A stretch of DNA of 64,000 bases. It comes from Salinicola halophyticus (GTDB taxonomy: Bacteria > Pseudomonadota > Gammaproteobacteria > Pseudomonadales > Halomonadaceae). Position numbers and translations under genes: made by a program. Below are positions 53,118 to 62,092 of the stretch, in pieces (the first letter of the stretch is position 1; every line of letters begins with the position of its first letter). Location of the stretch: positions 53,475 through 117,474 of the forward strand of contig NZ_PZJN01000002.1 in NCBI RefSeq assembly GCF_003206695.1, in the 5' to 3' direction. The notes below the pieces were generated by a model that was not told where the DNA came from, made no database searches, and saw nothing but the letters and a program-made list of their open reading frames with translations.

Positions 53118-54199
53118 GTTTGAAAGGCATTCTGCGTCACTGGTTCGAGCGTTACCTTTCCGACGAGGAAGCCATCGTCCTGCTGGCGCTGTTGATCGGC
53201 GGTTTTGCCGTCGTCATCTGGCTAGGCGGCGCCCTGGCACCGTTTTTCACGGCACTGGTCGTCGCTTTCCTGCTGCAGGGCGTGGTGTCCTGGCTGGAAC
53301 GTAGAGGGTTGCCGCGCCTGCTGGCCGTCGGGCTGGTCTTCCTGCTGTTCGTGGGGGCACTGCTGGCGCTGGCATTGATCGTCATGCCGCTGGTCTGGAA
53401 TCAGCTGGTCGAGCTGGTTCAAGAAGCCCCTCGCATGTTCGCCAGCAGCCAGCTCTGGCTGGGCGAGATGCAGGAGAAATATCCCACCATCGTGACCCCG
53501 GATCAGATCCAGGGCTGGATCGCCACGGCGGGCCAGCAGGCCTCCCAGCTCGGTCAGCGCGCGCTGACCTTCTCGCTGGCGTCGCTGGGCAATCTGATGG
53601 CGGTCATCATCTATCTGGTACTGGTGCCGATCCTGGTCTTCTTCATGCTCAAGGATCGCGAGCGGCTGGTCGATTTTCTGCTCTCGATGCTGCCGGGCAA
53701 GCGCACGCTGATGACCCGCATCTGGGAAGAGATGGATGATCAGATCGCCAACTACGTCCGCGGCAAGACCATCGAAATCATCATCGTCGGCAGCGTGGCG
53801 TTCATCGTCTTCTGGGGCTTCGGTCTGCCTTACGCGGCGCTGCTGGGTCTGATGGTGGGGCTGTCGGTGCTGGTGCCTTACATCGGCGCGGCGGTGGCCA
53901 CGCTGCCGGTCGCCGCGGTGGCGGGATTCCACTTCGGGGTTGGCGACCAGTTCCTGTACGTGCTGGTCGCTTACGCCATCCTGCAGGCGCTGGACGGCAA
54001 CGTGCTGGTACCGATCCTGTTTTCGGAAGCGGTCAACCTGCATCCGGTGTCGATCATCCTGGCGGTGCTTTTCTTCGGGGGACTCTGGGGCTTCTGGGGC
54101 GTGTTCTTCGCGATCCCCCTGGCAACGCTGATCAAGGCGCTGGTACAGGCCTGGCCACGAGGTGAATCGGGCCAGAGCCTGCTGATGGAAGATCGCTGA
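53114..54199 (+). CDS. perM: AI-2E/PerM family inner-membrane permease
   Basis: The 361-residue protein has about eight membrane segments, a long central amphipathic region (120-180) and the family blocks LVPILVFFMLKDRERLVDFLLSMLP, MVGLSVLVPYIGAAVATLP and GNVLVPILFSEAVNLHPVSIILAVLFFGGLWGFWGV. The family includes AI-2 exporters and Na+/H+ antiporters. The substrate is unknown here. It starts within the tusA stop codon and converges on bcp. Confidence 0.92.
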   Translation: MSLKGILRHWFERYLSDEEAIVLLALLIGGFAVVIWLGGALAPFFTALVVAFLLQGVVSWLERRGLPRLLAVGLVFLLFVGALLALALIVMPLVWNQLVELVQEAPRMFASSQLWLGEMQEKYPTIVTPDQIQGWIATAGQQASQLGQRALTFSLASLGNLMAVIIYLVLVPILVFFMLKDRERLVDFLLSMLPGKRTLMTRIWEEMDDQIANYVRGKTIEIIIVGSVAFIVFWGFGLPYAALLGLMVGLSVLVPYIGAAVATLPVAAVAGFHFGVGDQFLYVLVAYAILQALDGNVLVPILFSEAVNLHPVSIILAVLFFGGLWGFWGVFFAIPLATLIKALVQAWPRGESGQSLLMEDR

Positions 54200-54213
54200 G
54201 GCGAGGCGAGCGT

Positions 54214-54687
54214 CTACTCGGCGTTGAGTTCGCGCGCCGCTTCGAGCACTTCGTCGACGTGGCCGGGGACCTTGACGCCGCGCCACTCACGGGCCAGTTT
54301 GCCGTCGGCGTCGATCAGGAAGGTGCTGCGTTCGACGCCCAGATGCTCCTTGCCGTACAACTTCTTGAGCTTGATCACGTCGAACTGGCGGCAGATGGCC
54401 TCGTCACGATCCGAGAGCAACTCGAACGGAAAGCCCTGCTTGGCCTTGAAGTTCTCGTGGGACTTGAGGCCGTCCCGCGAGACCCCGAAGACGACCGTGT
54501 TGGCATTTTCGAACTCGCTGATCCGGTCGCGAAAATCGCCGCCCTCGGTGGTGCAGCCGGGGGTGCTGTCCTTGGGATAGAAGTAGATCACGACCTGCTT
54601 GCCGCGATAGTCGCCGAGCCGGAACGGGGTGTCGCCGGTGGCTTCGGCGGAGAAGTCGTCGACGGGCTGTCCAACGCTGAGTGTCAT
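54214..54687 (-). CDS. bcp: Thioredoxin-dependent peroxiredoxin Bcp
   Basis: This 157-residue peroxiredoxin reduces hydroperoxides in the cytosol. DSTPGCTTEGGDFRD carries the peroxidatic Cys. The resolving Cys five residues later, found in E. coli Bcp, is absent (Gly/Asp there). It may use an alternative Cys (AICRQFD) or an external thiol. The frame is complete (VGQPVDDFSAEATGD at the start). In Pseudomonas bcp faces gcvR and dapA. Here the next plus-strand gene is dapA directly. Confidence 0.93.
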   Translation of the reverse strand: MTLSVGQPVDDFSAEATGDTPFRLGDYRGKQVVIYFYPKDSTPGCTTEGGDFRDRISEFENANTVVFGVSRDGLKSHENFKAKQGFPFELLSDRDEAICRQFDVIKLKKLYGKEHLGVERSTFLIDADGKLAREWRGVKVPGHVDEVLEAARELNAE

Positions 54688-55007
54688 GGGTTGCTCCGAA
54701 ACCGGGAAGTGAATGGCGAACGATAGCCGATCCTGGCGGTCAATGCCTGGTCATCGTTGCCGTGGCGTCGTGATCGGCCGCAGGCCAATCTGGCCGGTAG
54801 CCGGCTTGGCGGCTGTACACGCCGGGGCTGCCTGAGTACCATCTGGGGGTTGCAGGATCGGGCCTGGGCAGGCGCCACGAGCGTTGCATGAGGCGCGCCA
54901 TGAGCCGGACACGGGCGATTCGTCTGGCCGGTGTTCGATTTCTGGTCATTCGATCCCGATGAGACAAGCGGCCGGCCGCCATCCGGCCTCAAAGAGAGAG
55001 CTGCAAG
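54688..55007. other. bcp/dapA intergenic region, no gene found
   Basis: About 320 bp lies between divergent bcp and dapA. In Pseudomonas this position is usually occupied by gcvR. No gcvR-like frame is present here, nor a clear remnant. It is rich in short GC-rich inverted repeats but no decisive promoter can be assigned. Confidence 0.5.
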
Positions 55008-55892
55008 ATGATCACAGGCAGTATCGTTGCCATGGCGACGCCGATGAAAGCCAGTGGCGAGATCGATTGGGAGGCGCTGCGTCGCCTCGTGAGTTTCCAT
55101 CTCGACCACGGCACTGACGCCATCGTTGCCGCCGGTACCACCGGCGAGCCGACCACCATGTCGTTCGCCGAGCATTTCGACGTCATTCGCACGGTGGTCG
55201 AAGAGGTCAACGGTCGGATTCCGGTCATCGCCGGCACCGGCGCCAACAACACGGCCGAGGCGGTCGAGCTGGCACGTTATGCCAGCGAAGTCGGTGCGGA
55301 CTGCTGTCTGTCGGTGGCGCCCTATTACAACAAGCCGACTCAGGAAGGCTTGTATCAGCATTTCAAGGCGGTTGCCGAAGCGAGCGAGCTGCCGATCATT
55401 CTCTACAACGTCCCCGGGCGGACCTGTTCCGATATCTACAACGAGACGGTCTTCCGGCTGGCGGAACTCGAGCGGATCGTCGGCCTGAAGGATGCCACCG
55501 GCAATCTCGAGCGTGCCGAGGAGCTGATCGATCGGCTCAAAGGCAGCGATTTCGCGCTCTACTCCGGCGACGATCCTACTGCCTGCGACTTCATGTTGAT
55601 GGGTGGCCACGGCGATATCTCCGTCACCGCCAACGTGGCGCCGCAGGCGATGCATGACCTGTGTGTCGCGGCGACCAGCGGTCAGCGTGAAAAAGCCCAC
55701 CAGATCAATGCGCGTCTGGCGCCATTGCATACGGCGCTGGGGATCGAATCCAATCCGATTCCCGTCAAGTGGGGCCTCAACCGCATGGGTTACGCCGACA
55801 CCGGCATTCGTCTGCCGCTGACCTGGCTGTCCGAACGCTATCACGGCAATGTCGGCGAAGCGCTGCAGCTCGCGGGTATCAACATCAAGTGA
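55008..55892 (+). CDS. dapA: 4-hydroxy-tetrahydrodipicolinate synthase
   Basis: The 294-residue TIM-barrel enzyme condenses pyruvate with aspartate semialdehyde at the branch point to lysine and diaminopimelate. [11 protein letters not shown] binds substrate, YNVPGRT carries the catalytic Tyr, and GLKDATGN holds the Schiff-base Lys. Length and motifs are standard. It begins the dapA-bamC-MBL-purC run, with bamC 77 bp downstream. Confidence 0.96.
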   Translation: MITGSIVAMATPMKASGEIDWEALRRLVSFHLDHGTDAIVAAGTTGEPTTMSFAEHFDVIRTVVEEVNGRIPVIAGTGANNTAEAVELARYASEVGADCCLSVAPYYNKPTQEGLYQHFKAVAEASELPIILYNVPGRTCSDIYNETVFRLAELERIVGLKDATGNLERAEELIDRLKGSDFALYSGDDPTACDFMLMGGHGDISVTANVAPQAMHDLCVAATSGQREKAHQINARLAPLHTALGIESNPIPVKWGLNRMGYADTGIRLPLTWLSERYHGNVGEALQLAGINIK

Positions 55893-55969
55893 ATCTGCCG
55901 ACGTGGATCGAATCGCCAGGGTTCGTACAGAGCCTAATCAGCCCATTGCTTCGAATGAAAGGTGGATGC

Positions 55970-56923
55970 ATGAAGCCCATCCTCAAATGGATGCCTCTAA
56001 TGTTGTGCTCGTCGCTGGCCCTGTCCGGCTGCGGTCTGTTTCAGGACGGTTACTACTACGACCGCAACGACGAGTACCAGAACGCCAAGATGGCCAAGCC
56101 GCTGGATCTACCGGCTTCACGCAATCGGGTTCTCTATCAGGACTCGATGCCGGTTCCCCAGGCCGACAGCGACTTTTCGGCGGCGGATGCGGTGGATGAT
56201 GCGCCGCGCCCGCAGCCGTTGGCTTCAGGCCAGGGCGACGAGCAGGCCTATGTCGAGATGCGCGAGGCGGGGAGCGAGCGCTGGCTGCTGGTCGACGCCG
56301 CGCCGGCCAGCGTCTGGCCGCGGCTGCAAGGGTTTGCCGTCGATCACGGCGTCCAGCCGACCGCGATCAACGCCGGCAGTGGTCGCATCGAGACGGCGCA
56401 GGGCAGCTTGAGTCTGCGTCAGGGCCTGCGTAGCGGTACCAGCGAAGTGCGTTGCGATATCGGCAGCAGCGCCCAGTGCCTGAGTTCGGTCCAGGCCTAT
56501 CTCGAGAATAACTATACGGCGGACAGCGGCGTGTCGCTGGCCGCGCAGCCACTCGATCAGAGCGAACGGGTCAAGCTGCGCAATCGTGACGGCGGCTGGG
56601 AGCTCGATCTGGCGCTGGATAGCGAGCGCGCCTGGTCCGAGCTCTATTATCAGCTGCAGAACGGTTTCGACGATGATCGCCTGACGCTCACCGATCAGAA
56701 TCGCAGTGCCGGTCAGTTCTTCGTCGACTATCTCCCGCTGAACGCCGAAGGCGGTGGTTGGTTCGACTGGTTCGGCAGCGATCCGAAACCCGAACACTAT
56801 CGCCTGCAGCTCGACTCGACCGCCGGCAACTCCGTGGTAACGGTTGCCGATGCCGAGGGTCAGCCGGTGGCGTCGGCTGCGGCACGGGAGCTGCTCGACG
56901 CGATCGCGTCCACGTTGCGCTGA
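55970..56923 (+). CDS. bamC: Outer membrane assembly lipoprotein BamC
   Basis: This 317-residue lipoprotein of the BAM complex has lipobox LALSGC (Cys near 18). The unstructured N-terminal stretch DGYYYDRNDEYQNAKMAKPLDLP binds BamD in E. coli. Two helix-grip domains follow (RWLLVDAAPASVWPRLQGFAVDHGV and AWSELYYQLQNGF). AAAGGTGG lies about 5 nt before ATG 55970. An ATG at 55955 is an alternative. The TGA overlaps the next ATG by one base. Confidence 0.92.
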   Translation: MKPILKWMPLMLCSSLALSGCGLFQDGYYYDRNDEYQNAKMAKPLDLPASRNRVLYQDSMPVPQADSDFSAADAVDDAPRPQPLASGQGDEQAYVEMREAGSERWLLVDAAPASVWPRLQGFAVDHGVQPTAINAGSGRIETAQGSLSLRQGLRSGTSEVRCDIGSSAQCLSSVQAYLENNYTADSGVSLAAQPLDQSERVKLRNRDGGWELDLALDSERAWSELYYQLQNGFDDDRLTLTDQNRSAGQFFVDYLPLNAEGGGWFDWFGSDPKPEHYRLQLDSTAGNSVVTVADAEGQPVASAAARELLDAIASTLR

Positions 56924-57774
56924 TGTCGTCGCGTTCCACGCCCGGCTTGCATGCGTCAGCCGGGCTCGGCTCACCAGGGTCGAGCTCACCGGGGCCCGGC
57001 TCTGGACCCGGACTGAGCTTCGCCTCGCTGGGCAGCGGCAGCAAGGGCAACGCGACGCTGGTCAGCGACGGCGAGACCCTGGTGCTGGTGGACTGCGGGT
57101 TCGGGATGCGCGAGGCGGAACGACGTCTCGCGCGGCTCGGTGTCCATCCGCGCCAGTTGACGGCCGTACTGGTGACTCACGAGCACAGCGATCACATCAC
57201 CGGTGTCGGCGCGCTCGCCCGGCGTCATCAGCTGCCGGTCTATCTCAGCGCCGGCAGCTGGCTTTCAGGCAAGCTGGGCGACGTCCCCAGCCATCATTTG
57301 CTGGTGCCGCAGGGGCGTTTCGCCATCGGCGGGCTGGAGATCGATCCGGTCACCGTTCCCCACGACGCCCGGGAGCCGATCCAGTTCTGTTTTCGGGCCC
57401 ACGGCCGGCGTCTCGGCGTGCTGACCGATCTCGGCCATCCGACGTCGCACGTGGTCGATGCCTTCAGCGGCTGCGATGCGCTGTTTCTCGAATGCAATCA
57501 CGACCCGCGGATGCTGGCCGAAGGTCCGTATCCGCCCCATTTGAAGCGCCGCGTCGCCGGTCGCTGGGGTCATCTGGCCAACGGTCAAGCGGCAGATCTG
57601 TTGCGTCAGTTGGGACTCGATCGGCTGCAGCGGATTGTCTGCTCGCACCTGTCGGCGCAAAATAATCACCCCGAGCGGGTGCTGGAGGCGCTGGTGCCGC
57701 TGCTCGACGGTGATGAATCTCGACTGCTGGTCTCGGCCCAGGATCGCGGCATCGACTGGCAGCAGGTGGCATGA
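56923..57774 (+). CDS. Metallo-beta-lactamase-fold hydrolase (YycJ/WalJ-like)
   Basis: The 283-residue protein has a Ser/Pro/Gly-rich N-terminal 32 residues, then the MBL core. FASLGSGSKGNATLV and VDCGFGMREAERRL precede the metal motif THEHSDHITG, with further ligands in HDAREP, DLGHPT and CSHLSAQNNHP. Related proteins are nucleases or cell-wall regulators. The Pseudomonas orthologue between bamC and purC has no firm function. Its ATG overlaps the bamC TGA (TGATG). Confidence 0.9.
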   Translation: MSSRSTPGLHASAGLGSPGSSSPGPGSGPGLSFASLGSGSKGNATLVSDGETLVLVDCGFGMREAERRLARLGVHPRQLTAVLVTHEHSDHITGVGALARRHQLPVYLSAGSWLSGKLGDVPSHHLLVPQGRFAIGGLEIDPVTVPHDAREPIQFCFRAHGRRLGVLTDLGHPTSHVVDAFSGCDALFLECNHDPRMLAEGPYPPHLKRRVAGRWGHLANGQAADLLRQLGLDRLQRIVCSHLSAQNNHPERVLEALVPLLDGDESRLLVSAQDRGIDWQQVA

Positions 57775-57868
57775 CGTTGTCATCAAACCGTCCAGCCACC
57801 ACACCCTGCCTCACCCCTAAACCTCACGAACCTGCTGCCCCGAAGGGCCGCGACGCGGAGACAGCCCC

Positions 57869-58579
57869 ATGCAAAAACGCGATCTTCTCTATGCCGGCAA
57901 GGCCAAGTCGGTCTATCTGAGCGACGACCCGCAGCGGCTTGTCCTGCATTTTCGCGACGACACCAGCGCCTTCGACGGCAAGAAGAAGGAAGCGCTCGAG
58001 CGCAAGGGGCTGGTCAACAACAAGTTCAACGCCTTCATTATGGAGAAGCTCCAGGCGGCGGGCATCCCCACTCATTTCGAGCAGCTGCTGTCCGACACGG
58101 AATGCGTGGTCAAGAAGATGGAGATGATCCCGGTCGAGTGCGTGGTGCGCAATCTCGCCGCCGGTGGCCTGGTCCGCCGTCTCGGCGTCGAGGAGGGTAT
58201 CGCCCTGAATCCGCCGACTTTCGAACTGTTTCTGAAAAACGACGACAAGGGCGACCCGATGATCAACGAGTCGCTGGCCGAAACCTTCGGCTGGGCGACG
58301 CCCGCGCAGCTTTCGACCATGAAATCGCTGACGTTCCAGGTCAATGACGTGCTCAAGCAGCTGTTTCTCGATGGCGGCATGCTGCTGGTCGATTACAAGC
58401 TCGAGTTCGGCGTCTTCGACGGCGAGATCGTGCTGGGCGACGAGTTCTCGCCGGACGGTTGCCGGCTGTGGGACGCCGAGACCCGGGAGAAGCTGGACAA
58501 GGACCGCTTCCGCCAGGGATTGGGCGGCGTGATCGAAGCTTATGAAGAGGTGGGGCGCCGTCTCGGCATGACTTTCTGA
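57869..58579 (+). CDS. purC: SAICAR synthetase
   Basis: The 236-residue enzyme joins aspartate to CAIR with ATP in purine synthesis. It has the signatures [11 protein letters not shown] (ATP loop), [32 protein letters not shown] and [32 protein letters not shown] lies 11-13 nt before the ATG. It is the last gene of the dapA-bamC-MBL-purC run and is followed by a large hairpin. Confidence 0.97.
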   Translation: MQKRDLLYAGKAKSVYLSDDPQRLVLHFRDDTSAFDGKKKEALERKGLVNNKFNAFIMEKLQAAGIPTHFEQLLSDTECVVKKMEMIPVECVVRNLAAGGLVRRLGVEEGIALNPPTFELFLKNDDKGDPMINESLAETFGWATPAQLSTMKSLTFQVNDVLKQLFLDGGMLLVDYKLEFGVFDGEIVLGDEFSPDGCRLWDAETREKLDKDRFRQGLGGVIEAYEEVGRRLGMTF

Positions 58580-58610
58580 TCGATCCGGCCTCTTCGAAGC
58601 CACGGACGAC

Positions 58611-58648
58611 GAAGCGCCCCCGATAGCCTGGCTATCCGGGGGCGCTTC
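58611..58648. terminator. Long hairpin between convergent purC and ppiA
   Basis: A 17-bp stem (GAAGCGCCCCCGATAGC against GCTATC-C-GGGGGCGCTTC, one bulge) has a tiny loop. No strong T-run follows on either strand, but the position suits shared termination. Confidence 0.7.
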
Positions 58649-58669
58649 ACGTAGAGCGTACCGAGTCTG

Positions 58670-58744
58670 ATACCAAGAGCACCGATACCAAGAATACCGA
58701 TATTAAGAGCACCGATAGTCAGCGTGCCGATAGTCAGCGCGCCG
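58670..58744. repeat. 15-bp tandem repeat, 5 copies, just past the ppiA stop
   Basis: Five 15-bp copies (ATACCAAGAGCACCG to ATAGTCAGCGCGCCG) occur. The two nearest the ppiA stop (58751) are most alike, as are the two farthest. They fill the space between the ppiA stop and the purC hairpin. Confidence 0.93.
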
Positions 58745-58750
58745 ATCGGT

Positions 58751-59332
58751 TCAGTCGATGCGCTCGGCGCCCTCGATAGTGATCGGGCTCCTGGGCACGT
58801 CGGCGTGCGGCCCCTGGCGTCCGGTGGGTGTACCGGCAATCTTGTCGACGACGTCCATGCCCGAGACCACATGACCGAATACCGTGTAGCCCGGGTTGTA
58901 GAGATCGCGGTAGTTCAACGCGCCGTTGTCGACCAGATTGATGAAGAACTGACTGGTCGCCGAATCCGGGTTGGCGGTACGTGCCATGGCAAGGGTGCCG
59001 CGGGTGTTGTCGATGCCGCTCTTCTCCAGCGCAATCGGCGCATGGGTCTCTTTCTGCTCGAGATCCGCCGTCATGCCGCCGCCCTGGATCATGAAGTCCT
59101 GCATGACACGGTGGAAGATCGTACCGGCGTAGAAGTCTTCATCGACATAGCGCAGGAAGTTCGCCACCGTCTTGGGTGCCGCCTCGGGATCGAGCTCGAC
59201 CTCGATGTCGCCCTGGCTCGTCTCCAGACGCACGTGCGGATGATCGGCATCGGCGAGAGCCGGCAAGGAGAACAGGGTCAGGGCGGACAGGCAAAAGGGA
59301 ATCAGCGACTGTCGCAGCGAAGGCACTCTCAT
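58751..59332 (-). CDS. ppiA: Periplasmic cyclophilin-type peptidyl-prolyl cis-trans isomerase
   Basis: The 193-residue protein has a signal peptide cut near LPALADA, followed by a complete cyclophilin domain: VRLETSQGDIEVELDPEAAPKTVANFLRYV, FHRVMQDFMIQGGGM, LAMARTANPDSATSQFFINL and YTVFGHVVSGMDVVDKI. It speeds proline isomerisation during periplasmic folding. GGGAG lies 5 nt before ATG 59332. Upstream in-frame ATGs would extend it without a better signal peptide. Confidence 0.93.
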   Translation of the reverse strand: MRVPSLRQSLIPFCLSALTLFSLPALADADHPHVRLETSQGDIEVELDPEAAPKTVANFLRYVDEDFYAGTIFHRVMQDFMIQGGGMTADLEQKETHAPIALEKSGIDNTRGTLAMARTANPDSATSQFFINLVDNGALNYRDLYNPGYTVFGHVVSGMDVVDKIAGTPTGRQGPHADVPRSPITIEGAERID

Positions 59333-59453
59333 CAACACACTCCCGTCATTCATCGAAGCTCGCCAGCCTAGCGGGATCGGTACTCGCTGACCAGTGCCGG
59401 AGATCGATGGCAGCGGCGCGCCAGTCATCGATACGTCAATCAAAGGGTAGGCC

Positions 59454-59975
59454 ATGAAGCACTACGCAACCGATCGGCTGACGTTGAGACAGCCGGATAT
59501 TGCAGACGCAACGCGACTTTTCGCCATCTACGGCGACCCTGAAACCAACCGGTTCAATCCGGCCGGCCCGCACGCCGATGCTTCGGTCTCGATGCAGGTG
59601 TTGAATCGCTGGAGGGAACACTGGGAAAACCATGGCTTTGGGGTTTGGGCGATCGAGGAAAAGGCGAAGCCGGGGATCGTCATCGGATTTGGCGGTCTTG
59701 GCTGGGCGGAAGAAGAGGGCTGGGGCTGGATCGTCAATCTGGGATATCGATTCTCCCCCGCCGTGTGGGGAAAAGGCTATGCCACCGAGATGGGGCAGGG
59801 CGCAATAGACTTCGCGACAGAGCGCCTGGCAGTCGAGGCACTGTATGGCCTGGTTCGCCCGCAGCACGAAAAGTCGTTGCACGTCCTGCGCAAACTGGGA
59901 TTCGGCGAAGTCGGTACGCTGGAAGACACCCCCGGTCAGCCCGCCAGTCTGGTGCTCGAGCGACCACTGCGCTGA
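59454..59975 (+). CDS. GNAT acetyltransferase (RimJ/RimL-like)
   Basis: The 173-residue protein has the RimJ/L-type start TDRLTLRQPDIADATRLFAIYGDPETNRF and the acetyl-CoA loop WGKGYATEMGQGAIDFA, followed by LHVLRKLGFGEVG. The acceptor may be a protein N-terminus or a small amine; it is not predictable. AAGGG lies before the ATG. It converges on trmO (5 bp between stops). Confidence 0.86.
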   Translation: MKHYATDRLTLRQPDIADATRLFAIYGDPETNRFNPAGPHADASVSMQVLNRWREHWENHGFGVWAIEEKAKPGIVIGFGGLGWAEEEGWGWIVNLGYRFSPAVWGKGYATEMGQGAIDFATERLAVEALYGLVRPQHEKSLHVLRKLGFGEVGTLEDTPGQPASLVLERPLR

Positions 59976-59980
59976 GTCGG

Positions 59981-60799
59981 TCAGCGTGGTTCGATCGCCT
60001 CCACGTGGATTTCGGTTTCACCGTCACGGTCCCTGACACGAAAGCGCACGTTGACGTCACGCAGGAACACGCCATAGCACCTCGCGGTGTCGTCCCGGTT
60101 AGACGGTGAAGACGCGCCGCCGTGATAGGCAGGGCGCGGATCCTGTGCCAGCACCTCGTCGATCAGCCGGGCCAGCGACTGGCCATCGTCGTGCCGCTGG
60201 AGGGCGTCGTTCGCCGCGAGGCTGAACGTGACGCGATGCCGGGGCGGTGGCGCGGGGGCGAAACCGGCGTCGGCATCGGGACGAGACTCGGCCCATGGCA
60301 GGTACGGTTTGATGTCGATGACGGGCGTGGCATCGCAGAGATCGTGTCCCCGCAGGTGAAGCTTGACCCGGCTCCGCTGCTCGGCGAGGCGAGAGCCAAC
60401 AATCGGGGCCTGTGCCAGCGAGGGTTTTGGCGTGCATTCCACATCGACCAGCTCGACCAGCGACAGACCGAGTCGGTTGGGGCGATGAGTGCTGCGACTG
60501 GCGAAGACGCCGATACGCTGATTGCCCCCTAGCCGTGGCGGCCGCACCCTTGGCGTCCAGCTCTGCGGGCTGCGATCGAAGACGAAGGTCAGCCACAGAT
60601 GGGTGACCGCTTCCAGGCCCTCGACCGCGAGGGGATCATCGAACGGCGCTGCCAGGTAGAGAATGGCGCGGGCAGACGGCGCCAGCCCGGGTTGCCGCGG
60701 AATTCCGAACTTGTCGGGATAATCGCTGGCGACATGCCCGATCGCCTCCAGCGTGAAAGCGTCATCGGTCGCAGAGGAAGGAAGTCTGGGCGCTCGCAT
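59981..60799 (-). CDS. trmO: tRNA (t6A37) N6-methyltransferase TrmO
   Basis: This 272-residue TsaA/TrmO beta-barrel protein methylates t6A37 to m6t6A in tRNA-Thr. HVASDYPDKFGIPRQPGLAPSARA, SRSTHRPNRLGLSLVELV and HLRGHDLCDATPVIDIKPYLPWAE are family hallmarks. The C-terminal 90 residues form the smaller helical domain seen in E. coli TrmO. The start ATG 60799 fits the family length. Confidence 0.93.
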   Translation of the reverse strand: MRAPRLPSSATDDAFTLEAIGHVASDYPDKFGIPRQPGLAPSARAILYLAAPFDDPLAVEGLEAVTHLWLTFVFDRSPQSWTPRVRPPRLGGNQRIGVFASRSTHRPNRLGLSLVELVDVECTPKPSLAQAPIVGSRLAEQRSRVKLHLRGHDLCDATPVIDIKPYLPWAESRPDADAGFAPAPPPRHRVTFSLAANDALQRHDDGQSLARLIDEVLAQDPRPAYHGGASSPSNRDDTARCYGVFLRDVNVRFRVRDRDGETEIHVEAIEPR

Positions 60800-60912
60800 C
60801 GTGAAATCGGTTCCAGAGGTGAAATTTCATAACGGTGCCATACTGCATGAGCGCTCTCACGAGGGCACGAAGGCAATTCGAAAACTCGCATGATACCAAG
60901 GAGAGGTGTTGG

Positions 60913-61473
60913 ATGAGTTTCCTGCACGTTTATCACGAAGCGGATAGCGACCAGCCGCTGCTGACCACCCATGACGCCTATCGCATCTCGCTGGAGCTGA
61001 GTTCGATCGAAGTCTATTTCGATCGGCGTGAGCTGGTGGAGGTGCCGGTTGGCATTCAGCAGCAGCAACTGGTGATGTTGAACAATGAAACCGCGACCGA
61101 GATCCAGCAGCTGAGCGGACGCCGATACTGCGACCTGCGCGGCATGAGCCCGCAATATCCCGATCTGGCGCTCAGGCGCGAGCTGCTGTGCACCGAGTCC
61201 TCGAACGACGAGGAGAGCTGGCACCTGTTCCTGCGAGGCCAGGCCATTTTCTACTTCCATCTCAACGGTCGCGTCTACGTCGTCGGCTGTGATCGGGGAG
61301 ATCTGATCTCGGTGCCCGCGGGTCTGCCGCACTGGCTGGATATCGGCCCCGAACCCGACTTCCTGGTACTGACGTTGAGCAACGCGCAGTCGCCGGACCT
61401 GATTGCCACGGCGAGTGATATCGCCCTGCGGTTTCCACGTTTCGAAAAGTTGGTCGACGGCATGGCGGCGTGA
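60913..61473 (+). CDS. Acireductone-dioxygenase-like cupin lacking the metal ligands
   Basis: The 186-residue protein aligns along its length with ARD (MtnD). FLRGQAIFYFHLNGRVYVV and GDLISVPAGLPHWLDIGPEPDFLVL are nearly diagnostic. In ARD the Fe/Ni site is HxHxxxxE plus a later His. Here the corresponding stretch is TESSNDEESWH, so both early His and the Glu are replaced by Ser, Asn and Ser, and only the last His (PHW) remains. It is unlikely to be a normal dioxygenase. It may be a regulatory or redeployed cupin. AAGGAG precedes ATG 60913. No mtn genes are linked. Confidence 0.8.
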   Translation: MSFLHVYHEADSDQPLLTTHDAYRISLELSSIEVYFDRRELVEVPVGIQQQQLVMLNNETATEIQQLSGRRYCDLRGMSPQYPDLALRRELLCTESSNDEESWHLFLRGQAIFYFHLNGRVYVVGCDRGDLISVPAGLPHWLDIGPEPDFLVLTLSNAQSPDLIATASDIALRFPRFEKLVDGMAA

Positions 61474-61512
61474 CAGAACGGCGCCGCGGCCGTCGATCCG
61501 GGAGAGGACGCG

Positions 61513-62016
61513 ATGCTCGAGCGGACCCGTTTCCGTCAGGCGCTGCCCAAGGACGCGCCGGATCAGGCCGAGGTGTTCCATCACGCGATCATGGAAGGGG
61601 CGGCCCGCCAGTATAACCTTGCCCAGCGCCAAGCCTGGTCGATGGCGCTGCCGCGAACCGCCGAGGCCTGGATGGCTCGCCAGGCCATCTATGCGACGCT
61701 GGTCGCGGAATGCGACGGTCACTGTGTCGGCTTCTGCGAACGCGACATGACCGCCGGGCGTATCGAAACGCTCTACGTCTGGCCTTCGGTGGCCCGACAG
61801 GGTCTGGGCTCGCGCCTGCTGTCGCTGTCGGTCGATGCCTTGCGGGACGCCGGCCACCGGGAGGTATCGATCGAAGCGAGTCTGGTGCTGGCGCCATCGC
61901 TGATCGCCCGGGGCTGGGAAACACTGGGCGAGGATCGTGTCGAGCGTCATGGCGAGTGGCTGGCGCGTCTGCGCATGCGACTGGCGCTGCGTAGCCAAGA
62001 AGATGATGGACATTGA
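61513..62016 (+). CDS. GNAT acetyltransferase
   Basis: The 167-residue protein has acetyl-CoA motif VWPSVARQGLGSRLLSLSVDALRDAGHREVSIEAS preceded by GFCERDMTAGRIETLYV, typical of the PhnO/YafP-like group. GGGAGAGG lies before the ATG. The gap to the cupin upstream is 39 bp, so the two may be co-transcribed. Substrate unknown. Confidence 0.83.
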   Translation: MLERTRFRQALPKDAPDQAEVFHHAIMEGAARQYNLAQRQAWSMALPRTAEAWMARQAIYATLVAECDGHCVGFCERDMTAGRIETLYVWPSVARQGLGSRLLSLSVDALRDAGHREVSIEASLVLAPSLIARGWETLGEDRVERHGEWLARLRMRLALRSQEDDGH

Positions 62017-62092
62017 CGCAGGCCATTCGTGAACGGAGGTCCCTTCGCAGGCGTTCCCTTGGACTGGGAAATTCGGTAAAGTCGCTTCCATA

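Noticed and set aside
60913..61473. Functional acireductone dioxygenase mtnD
   Set aside because: Three metal ligands are substituted, and no methionine-salvage genes are adjacent.
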